64,000 nt of DNA from Micromonospora chokoriensis (GCF_900091505.1 NZ_LT607409.1:2294001-2358000), one strand, 5' to 3'; shown: positions 1-7,670, counted from the first letter of the stretch. Notes: a model not told the origin generated them from the letters alone. Program-made: numbers and translations.

Positions 1-423
1 GCGTGCACCGGCATCGAGTACTGCAAGCTCGCGATCGTCGAGACGAAGGCCCGCGGCGAGGAGTTGGTGGCCCGGCTGGAGCAGCGGTTGCGCGACTTCG
101 ACGCGGACATCTCGATCCACATCAACGGCTGCCCGAACGCCTGCGCGCGCACCCAGGTCGCCGACATCGGGCTCAAGGGTCAGCTGGTGGTCGGCCCGGA
201 CGGTCGGCAGGTGGAGGGCTTCCAGGTGCACCTGGGCGGCGGGCTGGGCATGGCCCAGGGGCAGACCGCCGGGTTCGGGCGCAAGCTGCGCGGCCTGAAG
301 ACCACCGCGGAGGAGCTTCCGGAGTACGTGGAACGGCTGGCCCGTCGTTACCTGGCCGGTCGGAGCGAGGGCGAGACGTTCGCCAACTGGGTGATCAGAG
401 TCGACGAGGAGGACCTGCGGTGA
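1..423 (+). CDS. Ferredoxin-type sulfite/nitrite reductase, C-terminal part (cut by window edge)
   Basis: This reading frame is open from the first base, so only the C-terminal 140 residues are present. It holds the cluster-binding half of the sulfite/nitrite reductase family: CTGIEYC at residues 2-8, then NGCPNACAR near residue 43. This is the C-x5-C plus C-x3-C arrangement that ligates the [4Fe-4S] cluster bridged to siroheme. In the cell the enzyme reduces sulfite to sulfide with six electrons from ferredoxin. Sulfite rather than nitrite as substrate is inferred from the genes that follow directly: a small zinc-ribbon protein, CysH (which makes sulfite) and a sirohydrochlorin chelatase (siroheme supply). 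The stop codon overlaps the GTG start of the next gene, so translation is probably coupled. The N-terminal half lies outside the window. Confidence 0.93.
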   Translation, partial: ACTGIEYCKLAIVETKARGEELVARLEQRLRDFDADISIHINGCPNACARTQVADIGLKGQLVVGPDGRQVEGFQVHLGGGLGMAQGQTAGFGRKLRGLKTTAEELPEYVERLARRYLAGRSEGETFANWVIRVDEEDLR

Positions 424-581
424 GCAGCGAGAACCGAGCGGCACCCCTGTACTGCCCGTACTGCGGCGAGGAGGACCTGCGGCCGCACGAGGCGGGGCAC
501 GGCGCGTGGGAGTGCCACGCCTGCACCCGCGTGTTCTCGGTGAAGTTCACCGGCCTGCTCTCCCGGGCGGTGACCCGATGA
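420..581 (+). CDS. Small zinc-ribbon-like protein of the sulfate-assimilation operon
   Basis: This is a 53-residue protein with CPYC near residues 12-15 and CHAC near residues 33-36. The two CxxC knuckles are typical of a zinc ribbon or rubredoxin-like metal site. The start chosen is GTG, overlapping the stop of the sulfite reductase gene. Its own TGA overlaps the ATG of cysH, so it sits tightly inside a translationally coupled operon. Comparable small open frames between sulfite reductase and cysH occur in other actinobacteria. No function is known to me. The place in the operon suggests a role in electron delivery to, or assembly of, the reductases. That role is inference. Confidence 0.82.
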   Translation: MSSENRAAPLYCPYCGEEDLRPHEAGHGAWECHACTRVFSVKFTGLLSRAVTR

Positions 582-1339
582 GTCTCGTCTCCGCCGCGAG
601 TCTGCGCCTGGTCGGTCCGGGTGGCCCGACGCCGACCGACCCGACCCGGCGCGACCCGGACGAGCTGCGCGCCCTGGCCGAGCAGGCCGCCCGGGACCTG
701 GAGGGCGCACCGGCCCTGGAGATCGCCCGCTGGGCGGCGCAGACCTTCGGCGACCGGTTCTGCGTCACCAGTTCGATGGCCGACGCCGTGCTGGCCCACC
801 TGGTGTCCCGGGTGGCACCGGGCGTGGACGTGGTCTTCCTCGACACCGGTCTGCACTTCCCCGAGACGTTGCGGGTGCGCGACGAGGTCGCCCGGACGCT
901 CCCGGTGAACGTGCGGTCGATCCGGCCGCGGCTCACCGTCGGTCAGCAGGACGGCCAGTACGGCCCCCGGCTGTTCAACAAGTCGCCGGACGACTGCTGC
1001 CAGCTGCGCAAGGTGGAGCCGCTGGAGCGGGCGTTGACCGGGTACGACGCCTGGGCCGCGGGCCTGCGCAGGGACGAGTCACCGACCCGGGCCAACACGC
1101 CGGTGGTGACGTTCGACGCGCGGCGCGGCAAGGTCAAGGTCAACCCGATCGCGGCGTGGTCGCAGCGGGACGTGGACGCCTACATCGCCCGCTTCAACGT
1201 CCCGGTCAACGAACTGTTCAAGCAGGGCTACGGGTCGATCGGCTGCTGGCCGTGCACCCGCCGCACCAAGGCCGGCGAGGACGCGCGGGCCGGCCGGTGG
1301 GCCATGTTCGAGAAGACCGAGTGCGGCCTGCACGTCTGA
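578..1339 (+). CDS. cysH: [4Fe-4S] adenylylsulfate (APS) reductase, CysH type
   Basis: The 253-residue protein reduces activated sulfate to sulfite, with thioredoxin or a similar thiol as donor. It has the PP-loop-type nucleotide site (TSSMADAV, residues 64-71). It also has the cysteine pairs CC at 140-141 (CCQLRKVEPL) and C-x2-C at 223-226 (GCWPCTRR), which hold a [4Fe-4S] cluster. The catalytic cysteine is in the C-terminal ECGLH motif at 249-253. Presence of the cluster cysteines marks the APS-using subgroup rather than the PAPS-only enterobacterial type. The ATG overlaps the preceding stop by four bases (ATGA). The length is normal for the family. Product and neighbours form one linear pathway: APS to sulfite to sulfide. 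Confidence 0.95.
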   Translation: MSLVSAASLRLVGPGGPTPTDPTRRDPDELRALAEQAARDLEGAPALEIARWAAQTFGDRFCVTSSMADAVLAHLVSRVAPGVDVVFLDTGLHFPETLRVRDEVARTLPVNVRSIRPRLTVGQQDGQYGPRLFNKSPDDCCQLRKVEPLERALTGYDAWAAGLRRDESPTRANTPVVTFDARRGKVKVNPIAAWSQRDVDAYIARFNVPVNELFKQGYGSIGCWPCTRRTKAGEDARAGRWAMFEKTECGLHV

Positions 1340-2118
1340 CCTCACCGGCGTCGACCCCGACCGGCCCCGGTGCGGCCGGCGGGGCCGACCCGGTGGTGCT
1401 GGTCGCGCACGGCAGCCGCGATCCGCGAGCGGCCGAAGCCACCGAGGCGCTGGCCCGGGCGGTGTCGGCGGCCCGTCCGGGCACGCCGGTGTGGGCGAGC
1501 TGGCTGGACCACACCGAGCCGGGGCCGACAGCGGTGTTGCGTGGCCTGGCCGCAGCCGGTCACCGGCGGGCGGTGCTGGTGCCGCTGCTGCTGACTGCCG
1601 CGTACCACCATCGGGTGGACATCCCGGCGGCGGTCGCCGCGGCGGCGCAGCCCGGACCACCGCTGGCGGTGCGGGTGACCGACGTGCTCGGTCCGGCGGA
1701 CGGGACGGTCGACGCGGGGCTGCTGGGCGGGTTGCGTCGCCGGCTCGACGAGGCGGGTCCGGGCCGCTTCGACGCGCTGGTGCTGGCGGCGGCGGGCACC
1801 CGTGACGCGCGGGCGCGCTGTTCGGTGGGTCGGGTCGCGGACGCGCTCGCCGCCGAGTTCCGGGTGCCCTGCCGGGTGGCGTACGCCTCGGCGGCCCCGC
1901 CGTCGGCCGGCGTGGCGGTGTCCCGGCTCCGGGCTGCCGGCGCGCGGCGGGTCGCGGTGTGCGCGTACTTCCTGGCGCCGGGCCTGTTCCACGACGCGGT
2001 GGCTGAGGCGGCCCGCGCGGCCGGCGCGGTCTCGGTCGCCGCGCCGCTGACCGACGCGCCGGAGTTGGTCGAGTTGGTGTTGCGGCGGGTCGACGACCGG
2101 CCGGTGCCGACGGGCTGA
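1321..2118 (+). CDS. Sirohydrochlorin ferro/cobaltochelatase (CbiX/SirB family)
   Basis: The protein has up to 265 residues. The N-terminal VLVAHGSRDPRA carries the metal/substrate histidine of the CbiX family, and LLLTAAYHHRVD follows. A second half-repeat ends in the hydrophobic YFLAPGLFHDA, matching the two-domain plan of class II chelatases. It would insert Fe2+ into sirohydrochlorin to make siroheme for the sulfite reductase at the head of the operon. The start is uncertain. GTG at 1321 overlaps cysH by 19 bases and is used here, but GTG at 1393 or 1396, right at the conserved strand, is also possible. A strong hairpin follows the stop. A cobalamin role (CbiX proper) is the alternative, but no cobalamin genes are nearby. 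Confidence 0.85.
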   Translation: MRPARLTSPASTPTGPGAAGGADPVVLVAHGSRDPRAAEATEALARAVSAARPGTPVWASWLDHTEPGPTAVLRGLAAAGHRRAVLVPLLLTAAYHHRVDIPAAVAAAAQPGPPLAVRVTDVLGPADGTVDAGLLGGLRRRLDEAGPGRFDALVLAAAGTRDARARCSVGRVADALAAEFRVPCRVAYASAAPPSAGVAVSRLRAAGARRVAVCAYFLAPGLFHDAVAEAARAAGAVSVAAPLTDAPELVELVLRRVDDRPVPTG

Positions 2119-2154
2119 TCCGTGCCGGGCCGCTGGTCGGGGCCGGACAGCAGA

Positions 2155-2184
2155 ACGCCCCGGTGGGCGAACCCACCGGGGCGT
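2155..2184. terminator. Bidirectional terminator between chelatase gene and wblE
   Basis: A perfect 13-bp stem (arm ACGCCCCGGTGGG) with a CGAA tetraloop lies between two converging genes. It has no T-tract on either side, as is common for actinobacterial terminators. Confidence 0.8.
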
Positions 2185-2204
2185 ACCGCTGTGTCGTTGG
2201 GGGA

Positions 2205-2462
2205 TCAGGCGGAGTGAGCGCGCAGCACCCGGAGGCCGCCACGCCGCTTCACGGCGCGCCGCTCCTCCTCGCTCATCCCGCCCCAGACGCCGGCGTCCTG
2301 ACCGGACTCGAGCGCCCACTGCAGGCACTGATCGGTCACGGAGCAGCGCCGGCAGACGGCCTTGGCCTGCTCGACCTGCAGGAGAGCCGGCCCGGACGTC
2401 CCGATCGGGAAGAACAGCTCCGGGTCCTCGTCGCGGCAGACAGCATGGTGACGCCAGTCCAT
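2205..2462 (-). CDS. wblE: WhiB-family iron-sulfur transcription factor, WblE-like
   Basis: The 85-residue protein has cysteines at 9, 37, 40 and 46 (C-x28-C-x2-C-x5-C), which bind a [4Fe-4S] cluster. GVWGG at 58-62 is the family turn preceding the basic C-terminal DNA-binding tail (KRRGGLRVLR). The N-terminus MDWRHHAVCRDEDPELFFP is the signature of the WblE/WhiB1-like subgroup. The ATG chosen follows GAGGAG by ten bases. An in-frame ATG 18 bases upstream would run into that ribosome site. WhiB proteins act with the principal sigma factor as redox- or NO-responsive regulators. The gene has a long AT-rich upstream region, as is usual for wblE. It stands alone and converges with the sulfate operon. 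Confidence 0.93.
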   Translation of the reverse strand: MDWRHHAVCRDEDPELFFPIGTSGPALLQVEQAKAVCRRCSVTDQCLQWALESGQDAGVWGGMSEEERRAVKRRGGLRVLRAHSA

Positions 2463-2911
2463 GGCGGCAACACTCCTCATTCTGGATGGGTGGCAAACAA
2501 TTGCTTGTCGTGCTTTTCCTATATGCATCCGCAGTGCCGGTGGTGACAGTTAGCGTCCGACCATTCGGCAGTGCGTGAGCAGGCGGTCAGCGCCGGGGAC
2601 CTGCTGGAACAGCTCAACCTGACGAGCATATCCAGGCAATGTCCCGGTAACTCAAGTTCGCTTGTGAATACTTTCACGAACGCTCGTGATGTCAAGGGTG
2701 ACGCTCGGAAAAACTCCGGGCGGTGAGCAAGCCCACAACCCGTTTGTCCGGATTCCAGTGCTTTCCTGGTTACCCGCCGTGCCACAGTCGAGGATCAATA
2801 TAGTACAGTCCGCGTGACATTGCTGACATTTCCGGCACCTGCCCCTCGGTGTGGCGGCGACCGGCCGATGCGGTTGTGGCCGCCGCGCCGACCAAGGGCA
2901 GTACCCGAGAC
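2463..2911 (-). promoter_or_regulatory. Long leader/promoter region of wblE
   Basis: These 449 bases between wblE and the upstream kinase gene contain no convincing gene. They are clearly richer in A+T than the surroundings (for example around 2500-2530 and 2795-2830). On the minus strand there are -10-like elements such as TATAGG near 2520 and TACTATATTG near 2800. The likely content is promoter(s) and a long 5' untranslated region of wblE. Exact sites cannot be fixed by eye. Confidence 0.45.
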
Positions 2912-3862
2912 CTAGCAGATTACTCTCAGTGCGGCGGGAACGGAGGTGAATCTGACTTTCTCCCGCTCGCCGAGATAGTCGCCGTCCAGCTGGAACGCCT
3001 GCGGACGGCTGGAGACCAGCGTGAACTCCGGCGTGTCATGGAGTCGTAACACCTGACGACCTCGTGGATCCGGCCGCCGGGACAGGAACTGCGTCACTGT
3101 ACGTGTTGTGCTAGCCACCCGGAGCTGACGCAGTGCCAGCACATCCAGCCCGAGATCGAACGACGCCGCCGGGTTCGGGTTGACCTCCCGGTCGCCCAGG
3201 TACGTCCAGGGAGCGGTGTTCTGGATGATGACGGTGGCCAACTCGGCCTCCGCCTGCTCGCCCGGACGCTCCAGGCTGATCGCGGGGTGCCGCCGGTCCG
3301 AGGCGAGGAAGTACTGGTTCATGATCGAGCGCAGGTACAGCGTCGGCGTGGACACCCGTCCCTTGCGCCGCGCCTGCTCCACCCGGTGGATCACCGCGGC
3401 ATCCAGGCCGAACCCGGCGCAGAACGTGAAGTAGCGGTCGTCGGCGCGGCCCAGCCCCACCGTCCGGCTCCGGCCCAGCCGCAGCCCTTCGAGGATCATG
3501 CTGGTCGCCTCCGGCCACTCCCGGGGCAGGCCCACCGCGCGGGCGAACACGTTCGTGCTGCCACCCGGAACGGCCGCCAGCGCGGGCAGCCGCTCGGCCA
3601 TCGAGGCGTCGTCGCCGAGTTTCGGCGGATCGGCCGTCATCAGACCGTTCACCACCTCGTTCACCGTGCCGTCGCCACCCAGGGTGACGACGAGGTCGAC
3701 TCCCTCCGCGGCGGCCTCCCGGGCCAGCGCCACGGCGTGCCCGCGCCGACGGGTGTAGCGCACGCTGAGGTCGACTTCGCTGCGCAGCGCCCGGACAAGC
3801 ACGTCCCGGCTGCGTTCGCTGGTGGTGGTGGCCTTTGGATTGACCACCAGGACGGCCCGCAT
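2912..3862 (-). CDS. Diacylglycerol kinase-family lipid kinase (DagK/LCB5 catalytic domain)
   Basis: The 316-residue protein opens with RAVLVVNPKA, the family's first strand and nucleotide loop. It carries the invariant GGDGTVNEV at residues 62-70, followed by PGGSTNVFARAVG. These are the phosphate-binding and catalytic loops of soluble bacterial diacylglycerol kinases (DgkB/YegS type). It probably phosphorylates diacylglycerol or a related lipid with ATP at the inner membrane face, recycling it to phosphatidic acid. The ATG chosen is the one immediately before the first beta strand. The open frame extends 70 residues upstream, but through the divergent gene. It is divergent from a small membrane-protein gene, with only 43 bases between the starts. 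Confidence 0.9.
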   Translation of the reverse strand: MRAVLVVNPKATTTSERSRDVLVRALRSEVDLSVRYTRRRGHAVALAREAAAEGVDLVVTLGGDGTVNEVVNGLMTADPPKLGDDASMAERLPALAAVPGGSTNVFARAVGLPREWPEATSMILEGLRLGRSRTVGLGRADDRYFTFCAGFGLDAAVIHRVEQARRKGRVSTPTLYLRSIMNQYFLASDRRHPAISLERPGEQAEAELATVIIQNTAPWTYLGDREVNPNPAASFDLGLDVLALRQLRVASTTRTVTQFLSRRPDPRGRQVLRLHDTPEFTLVSSRPQAFQLDGDYLGEREKVRFTSVPAALRVIC

Positions 3863-3905
3863 GGGCGGCACTGTACCTCCCGGCCGCCCGGGTATCGTGG
3901 CGCGC

Positions 3906-4295
3906 GTGACCATCGACTCGGCCCCGATTCCCGTCACGCTCCGCTGGGCGGTGCGGCTGCTGTGGGCGGAGGCGGCCGTCGTCGGGCTGATCGCGCTGTG
4001 GCTCATCTGGGCCGACCTCACGGCCACCACCACCGACCTCCTGTCGGCGTTGCTGGTGACCGTGTTCGCCATCGGGGCGGCGGTGGCGCTCTGGGCGCTG
4101 GGCCGGGCGCTGCTACGCCGTCAGGCGGGCGCACGGGCCCCCGCGATAGTGCTCCAGCTGATGCTGCTGCCGATCGGGTGGTTCATGATCCAGGGTGGCC
4201 TGGGTTGGCTGGGCGTGCCGTTGATGGCGCTCGGCCTGGGCGTGGGCTGGCTGCTGGTCAGTCCTCCGACGACCAAGGCCCTCGGCTTCGAGTGA
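3906..4295 (+). CDS. Small integral membrane protein of unknown function
   Basis: The 129-residue protein has three to four hydrophobic segments, at about residues 12-33, 40-65 and 75-120, the last being long enough for two helices. No catalytic motif is visible and I do not recognise a named family. The GTG start gives MTIDSAPIPVTLRW before the first helix. The open frame continues upstream, but it would overlap the divergent kinase gene. Similar short membrane proteins of this helix-rich type are common in actinobacteria. Its 3' side is a block of 24-bp tandem repeats rather than a simple terminator. Confidence 0.72.
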   Translation: MTIDSAPIPVTLRWAVRLLWAEAAVVGLIALWLIWADLTATTTDLLSALLVTVFAIGAAVALWALGRALLRRQAGARAPAIVLQLMLLPIGWFMIQGGLGWLGVPLMALGLGVGWLLVSPPTTKALGFE

Positions 4296-4336
4296 CGGTG
4301 CAGGTTCCAGTGACCGCGCCGGCTCCGGCGGGCACC

Positions 4337-4429
4337 GGGCCGCCCAGCGGCAGTGCCGGGCCGCTCAGCGGCAGTGCCGCCGGGCCGCTCAGCGGCAGTG
4401 CCGCCGGGCCGGGCAGCGGCAGTGCCGCC
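4337..4429. repeat. Four tandem 21-24-bp palindromic repeats in a convergent gap
   Basis: Four copies of GGGCCGCTCAGCGGCAGTGCC plus GCC (the first copy lacks the last three bases) end three bases before the stop of the converging anti-sigma gene. Each copy contains the small palindromes GGCAGTGCC and CCGCTCAGCGG. They can therefore form a row of hairpins, probably serving as a bidirectional terminator. Confidence 0.85.
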
Positions 4430-4431
4430 GG

Positions 4432-4839
4432 TCAGTAACCGCCGGAGCGGCGGGTGAGCAGCGCGATCGTCGCCCGGCCGTCGGCGGCCGTGGCGGACGC
4501 CGAGGTGGTCAGCGCGGTCAGCACCTTCCAGGCGAACGACGACTCGGCGGGCAGCGTGGCACCCCGCACGGTCGGCACCGTCACCTCGACGGTCAGTGCG
4601 TCCTCGGTGACGGCGAAGCGGCACTCCAACTCGGCGTCGCGGGTGGCGATGGCGAGCAGCATGGCGCACGCCTCGTCGACGGCGATCCGCAGATCCTCGA
4701 TCTCGTCGAGGGCGAACTGCAACCGGGCCGCCAGCCCGGCGGTGGCGGTGCGGAGCACGCCGAGGTAACCGCCGTCGGCGGGCACCGTGAGGTGCACCAC
4801 GTCGTCGTCGGTCGCTGGTTGGCCAGTCAGTTGAGTCAC
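4432..4839 (-). CDS. Anti-sigma regulatory factor / RsbW-like histidine-kinase-fold ATPase
   Basis: The 135-residue protein is of the HATPase_c_2 type. The N-box is visible as EIEDLRIAVDEACAMLL (about residues 46-62), like the EIRLAVDEA segment of RsbW/SpoIIAB proteins. The later G-box is degenerate (SSFAWKVLTALTTS). Such proteins bind stress or sporulation sigma factors and release them when an antagonist is available. The start is GTG at 4839, preceded by a G-rich stretch. Neither a sigma factor nor an anti-anti-sigma gene is adjacent, which is unusual for the family, so the partner must lie elsewhere. The acetyltransferase gene ends 32 bases upstream in the same direction. Confidence 0.8.
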   Translation of the reverse strand: MTQLTGQPATDDDVVHLTVPADGGYLGVLRTATAGLAARLQFALDEIEDLRIAVDEACAMLLAIATRDAELECRFAVTEDALTVEVTVPTVRGATLPAESSFAWKVLTALTTSASATAADGRATIALLTRRSGGY

Positions 4840-4871
4840 GCCTCATCCCCCCGGTCGGGGACTCTACCCGG

Positions 4872-5417
4872 TCAGTCGCCCCTACGCGTGCCGACGGTGG
4901 CGGCCTGGGTGGCCAACTCGCGCAGGGCGTCGCCACTGAGCCGGTAGGGCACCCACTCGCTCATCTGCTCCGCGCCGATCGAGGCGTAGAAGCCGGCGGC
5001 CGGGTTCCAGTCGATCATCCACCACTCCAGCCGCCGGTAGCCGCGTCGTACGCAGATGTCGGCCAGGGTGGCGAGCAGCATCCGGCCAGCGCCGGTGCCC
5101 CGCGCGGACGGGCGGACGTACAGGTCTTCCAGGTAGATGCCGTGCACGCCGGCCCAGGTGGAGAAGTTGAGGAACCACAGCGCGAAGCCGACCGGTTCGT
5201 CGCGCTCGTCGACCGCGACGTGACCGAAGAGCGCCGGGGCGCTCGGCTCGTCCGACGCCGCGCCAGCACCGAACAGGGCCGAGGTCAGCTGCTCGGTGGT
5301 GAGGTGGCACTGCTCGGGGGCGCGTTCGTACTCCGCCAGCTCGTGCACCATGGCGACGACGGCCGGCACGTCCTCGGGACGTGCCGGCCGGATCGTCGGT
5401 ATGACCGACGAGGTCAT
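4872..5417 (-). CDS. GNAT N-acetyltransferase, diamine/thialysine (SAT-like) subfamily
   Basis: The 181-residue protein has the acetyl-CoA-binding motif A, YVRPSARGTGAGRML. Upstream is FLNFSTWAGVHGIYLEDLYV and downstream RLEWWMIDWNPAAGFYASIGA. The segments STWAG..GIYLEDL and LEW..DWN are characteristic of spermidine/thialysine N-acetyltransferases (SSAT2-like). A small amine substrate is therefore the best guess. The ATG overlaps the sodN stop by four bases (ATGA), so the two genes are co-translated. A functional link with nickel superoxide dismutase is not known to me. It could be only a polar operon arrangement. Confidence 0.87.
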   Translation of the reverse strand: MTSSVIPTIRPARPEDVPAVVAMVHELAEYERAPEQCHLTTEQLTSALFGAGAASDEPSAPALFGHVAVDERDEPVGFALWFLNFSTWAGVHGIYLEDLYVRPSARGTGAGRMLLATLADICVRRGYRRLEWWMIDWNPAAGFYASIGAEQMSEWVPYRLSGDALRELATQAATVGTRRGD

Positions 5418-5818
5418 GCCTTCTTGGTCTCCCAGAAGATCTTCGAGATCTCGTCGATCTTCGCGAGCAGCTTGTCGGCGGTGGCCGGGTCCAGGCTGCC
5501 CTTGACGCCGCCCGCGCCGGCGAGCTTGGTGGCCTCGTTGAACAGGCTGTGCAGGTTCGGGTACTTCTCGAAGTGCGGCGGCTTGAAGTAGTCGGTCCAC
5601 AGCACCCACAGGTGGTGCTTGACCAGCTCGGCGCGCTGCTCCTTGATGATGACGGCCCGGGTGCGGAACTCCGGGTCGGTGTTCGCCTGGTACTTCTCGC
5701 AGATCATTTTGACCGACTCGGCCTCGATCCGGGCCTGAGCCGGGTCGTAGACACCGCACGGCAGGTCGCAGTGAGCGCTCGCGGTGACGCGGGGCGCAAG
5801 GATGCGCGGAAGTCGCAT
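5414..5818 (-). CDS. sodN: Nickel-containing superoxide dismutase precursor
   Basis: The 134-residue precursor has a 15-residue leader ending in TASA, followed directly by HCDLPCGVY. This is the nickel hook, in which mature His1, Cys2 and Cys6 bind Ni. The remainder is the four-helix-bundle protein of the Ni-SOD family, which disproportionates superoxide to O2 and H2O2. Length and leader fit actinobacterial SodN exactly. The leader must be cut before the histidine by a SodX-type peptidase, encoded divergently at 5903-6253. The start is the ATG in MRLPRILAP, preceded by GGAGGAT. Expression is normally repressed by the nickel sensor Nur. Confidence 0.97.
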   Translation of the reverse strand: MRLPRILAPRVTASAHCDLPCGVYDPAQARIEAESVKMICEKYQANTDPEFRTRAVIIKEQRAELVKHHLWVLWTDYFKPPHFEKYPNLHSLFNEATKLAGAGGVKGSLDPATADKLLAKIDEISKIFWETKKA

Positions 5819-5902
5819 CGGGATCCTCCATGGGAAGTTTGCGATGATCAAAGGCGACATTACTCCTGGGAATGCTCCCCGAACCGGGTGGAGGTGAAAC
5901 CA
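5819..5902. promoter_or_regulatory. Shared sodN-sodX divergent promoter region
   Basis: Only 84 bases separate the two divergent starts, so regulation is likely shared. Near 5838-5852 the sequence TTTGCGATGATCAAA has short inverted ends (TTTG/CAAA) and resembles half of a Fur-family Nur box. It is a weak candidate operator only. Confidence 0.4.
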
Positions 5903-6253
5903 GTGCAGGCCGATCACCCGGCTGAGGCGGCCCGGTTGCGCGGGCCGCTGACCGCCGTCCTGGTGACCGGTCCGTCCATGGCGCCGACGCTGCGGCACGG
6001 CGACGCGGTGCTGGTGCGCCCCGGCGGTCGTCCGATCCGACCCGGGGACGTGGTGGTCGCGGTCTTCCGGACCCGTCCCGACCTGCTGGTGGTGAAGCGG
6101 GCGGTCCGGCCGCAGGACGGCGGCTGGTGGCTGCGCGGGGACAACGACCTGATCACCGACGACTCCCGGGCGTACGGGGTGGCCGACGTGCGGGGGAGGG
6201 TCGTGGCCCGCTACTGGCCACGTCCCGGGCGGGTGCCTCCCCGGCCGATATGA
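5903..6253 (+). CDS. sodX: Nickel-SOD maturation protease SodX (S26 signal-peptidase-like)
   Basis: The 116-residue protein has TGPSMAPTLRHGDAVLV, the S26 peptidase box with the nucleophilic serine in PSM. It then has VVKRAV, carrying the catalytic lysine, and the family GDN turn (LRGDNDLIT). It lacks the transmembrane anchor of ordinary type I signal peptidases, as expected for SodX, the cytoplasmic or membrane-associated enzyme that removes the SodN leader. The GTG at 5903 is chosen because GGAGG ends eight bases before it. In-frame GTGs at 5888 and 5894 overlap that ribosome site. It is divergent from sodN, its substrate gene. Confidence 0.93.
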   Translation: MQADHPAEAARLRGPLTAVLVTGPSMAPTLRHGDAVLVRPGGRPIRPGDVVVAVFRTRPDLLVVKRAVRPQDGGWWLRGDNDLITDDSRAYGVADVRGRVVARYWPRPGRVPPRPI

Positions 6254-6397
6254 CCCTGCTCACACCCGAGGGGTAGTGCCGACACTATGCTCGGAAAGTG
6301 CCGGGTGACCCCCCGCGCCGCGTGCCACCGCTCGCCGCCCACCTCGCGGCCGGGCCCGCCGCCTCACATCTGCTCGACAGATCCTGGAGTCACCGCC

Positions 6398-7576
6398 ATG
6401 TCTTCGTCCACCGTGGACCCCGTTGATCCCGTCTTCCTGCTGCACCGCGGCGGCAAGATGGCCGTCGCCTCGACCGTGCCGCTCACCAGCCGGGAGGACC
6501 TCTCCCTGGCGTACACCCCGGGGGTGGCTCGGGTGTGTGAGGCGATCGCCGCCGACCCCGACCTGGCCGACGACTACACCTGGGCGGCGCACACCGTCGC
6601 GGTGGTCACCGACGGCACGGCGGTGCTCGGGCTCGGCAACATCGGCCCGCGCGCCGCGCTGCCGGTGATGGAGGGCAAGGCGGTGCTGTTCAAGCAGTTC
6701 GCCGGGGTGGACGCGGTGCCGATCTGCCTGGACACGCAGGACGTCGACGAGATCGTCGCGGCGGTGCGGGCGCTGGCGCCGTCGTTCGGCGGCATCAACC
6801 TGGAGGACATCAGCGCGCCGCGCTGCTTCGAGGTGGAACGTCGCCTCGACGAGGCGCTGGACATCCCGGTCTTCCACGACGACCAGCACGGCACCGCGAT
6901 CGTGGTGCTGGCCGCCCTGCGCAACGCCGCCGACCTGCTCGACCGCAAGCTCGGCGACCTGCGGGTGGCGGTGAGTGGCGCGGGCGCGGCCGGGGTGGCC
7001 GTGACGAAGATGCTGATCGCCGGGGGAGTGGACCCCGACCAGGTGGTGGTCTGCGACTCCAAGGGGATCATCGGTCGGCACCGCACCGACCTGACCGGCA
7101 GCAAGGCCGAGCTGGCGGCGAGCACCAACGCCGACGGTCGCCAGGGCGACATCACCGAGGCCCTGCGCGACGCGGACGTCCTGATCGGGGTCTCCGGAGG
7201 CCAGATCCCGGAGACCGCGGTGGCCGGGATGGCCCCCGACGGGATCGTGTTCGCACTGGCCAACCCGACGCCGGAGGTGCACCCGGAGGTCGCTGCTCGA
7301 CACGTGGCGGTGGTGGCCACCGGTCGCAGCGACTACCCGAACCAGATCAACAACGTGCTGGCCTTCCCCGGGGTGTTCCGCGGCGCACTGGATGTCGGCG
7401 CCACCCGGATCACCGAGGCGATGAAGGTCGCCGCCGCCGACGCCATCGCCGGTGTGGTGGCCGAGTCGCTGACCGCCGACGCGATCGTCCCGTCCCCGCT
7501 CGACCCGCGCGTCGCGCCGGCCGTGGCCGAGGCGGTCGCCGAGGCGGCCCGCCGCGACGGCGTCGCCCGCCGCTAG
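6398..7576 (+). CDS. NAD(P)-dependent malic enzyme
   Basis: The 392-residue protein has LAYTPGVARVCEAI near residue 38 and the substrate/metal segment PVFHDDQHGTAIV. The Rossmann loop VSGAGAAGVAV is near residue 190, followed by CDSKGII and the C-terminal NQINNVLAFPG. This is the short bacterial malic enzyme without a phosphotransacetylase domain. It decarboxylates malate to pyruvate with NAD+ or NADP+. The ATG follows GGAG. The open frame continues 37 residues upstream in low-quality sequence. It has a hairpin terminator of its own and stands as a single gene. Confidence 0.93.
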   Translation: MSSSTVDPVDPVFLLHRGGKMAVASTVPLTSREDLSLAYTPGVARVCEAIAADPDLADDYTWAAHTVAVVTDGTAVLGLGNIGPRAALPVMEGKAVLFKQFAGVDAVPICLDTQDVDEIVAAVRALAPSFGGINLEDISAPRCFEVERRLDEALDIPVFHDDQHGTAIVVLAALRNAADLLDRKLGDLRVAVSGAGAAGVAVTKMLIAGGVDPDQVVVCDSKGIIGRHRTDLTGSKAELAASTNADGRQGDITEALRDADVLIGVSGGQIPETAVAGMAPDGIVFALANPTPEVHPEVAARHVAVVATGRSDYPNQINNVLAFPGVFRGALDVGATRITEAMKVAAADAIAGVVAESLTADAIVPSPLDPRVAPAVAEAVAEAARRDGVARR

Positions 7577-7581
7577 CCCAG

Positions 7582-7623
7582 GTGGGCCGGCGGCGGCCGG
7601 CACAGCCGAACCCGCCGGCCCAC
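7582..7623. terminator. Terminator of the malic enzyme gene
   Basis: The inverted repeat GTGGGCCGGCGG ... CCGCCGGCCCAC (12 bp) with an 18-base loop starts six bases after the stop codon. Confidence 0.7.
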
Positions 7624-7670
7624 ACCCGGGAGCCTTCTTAACGAGCGCTCAGCTTGTTACCGTGCCGATC

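Noticed and set aside
2519..2785. 88-codon open frame between wblE and the lipid kinase gene
   Set aside because: The region is the AT-rich wblE upstream region. The frame has no motif and a start without ribosome site.
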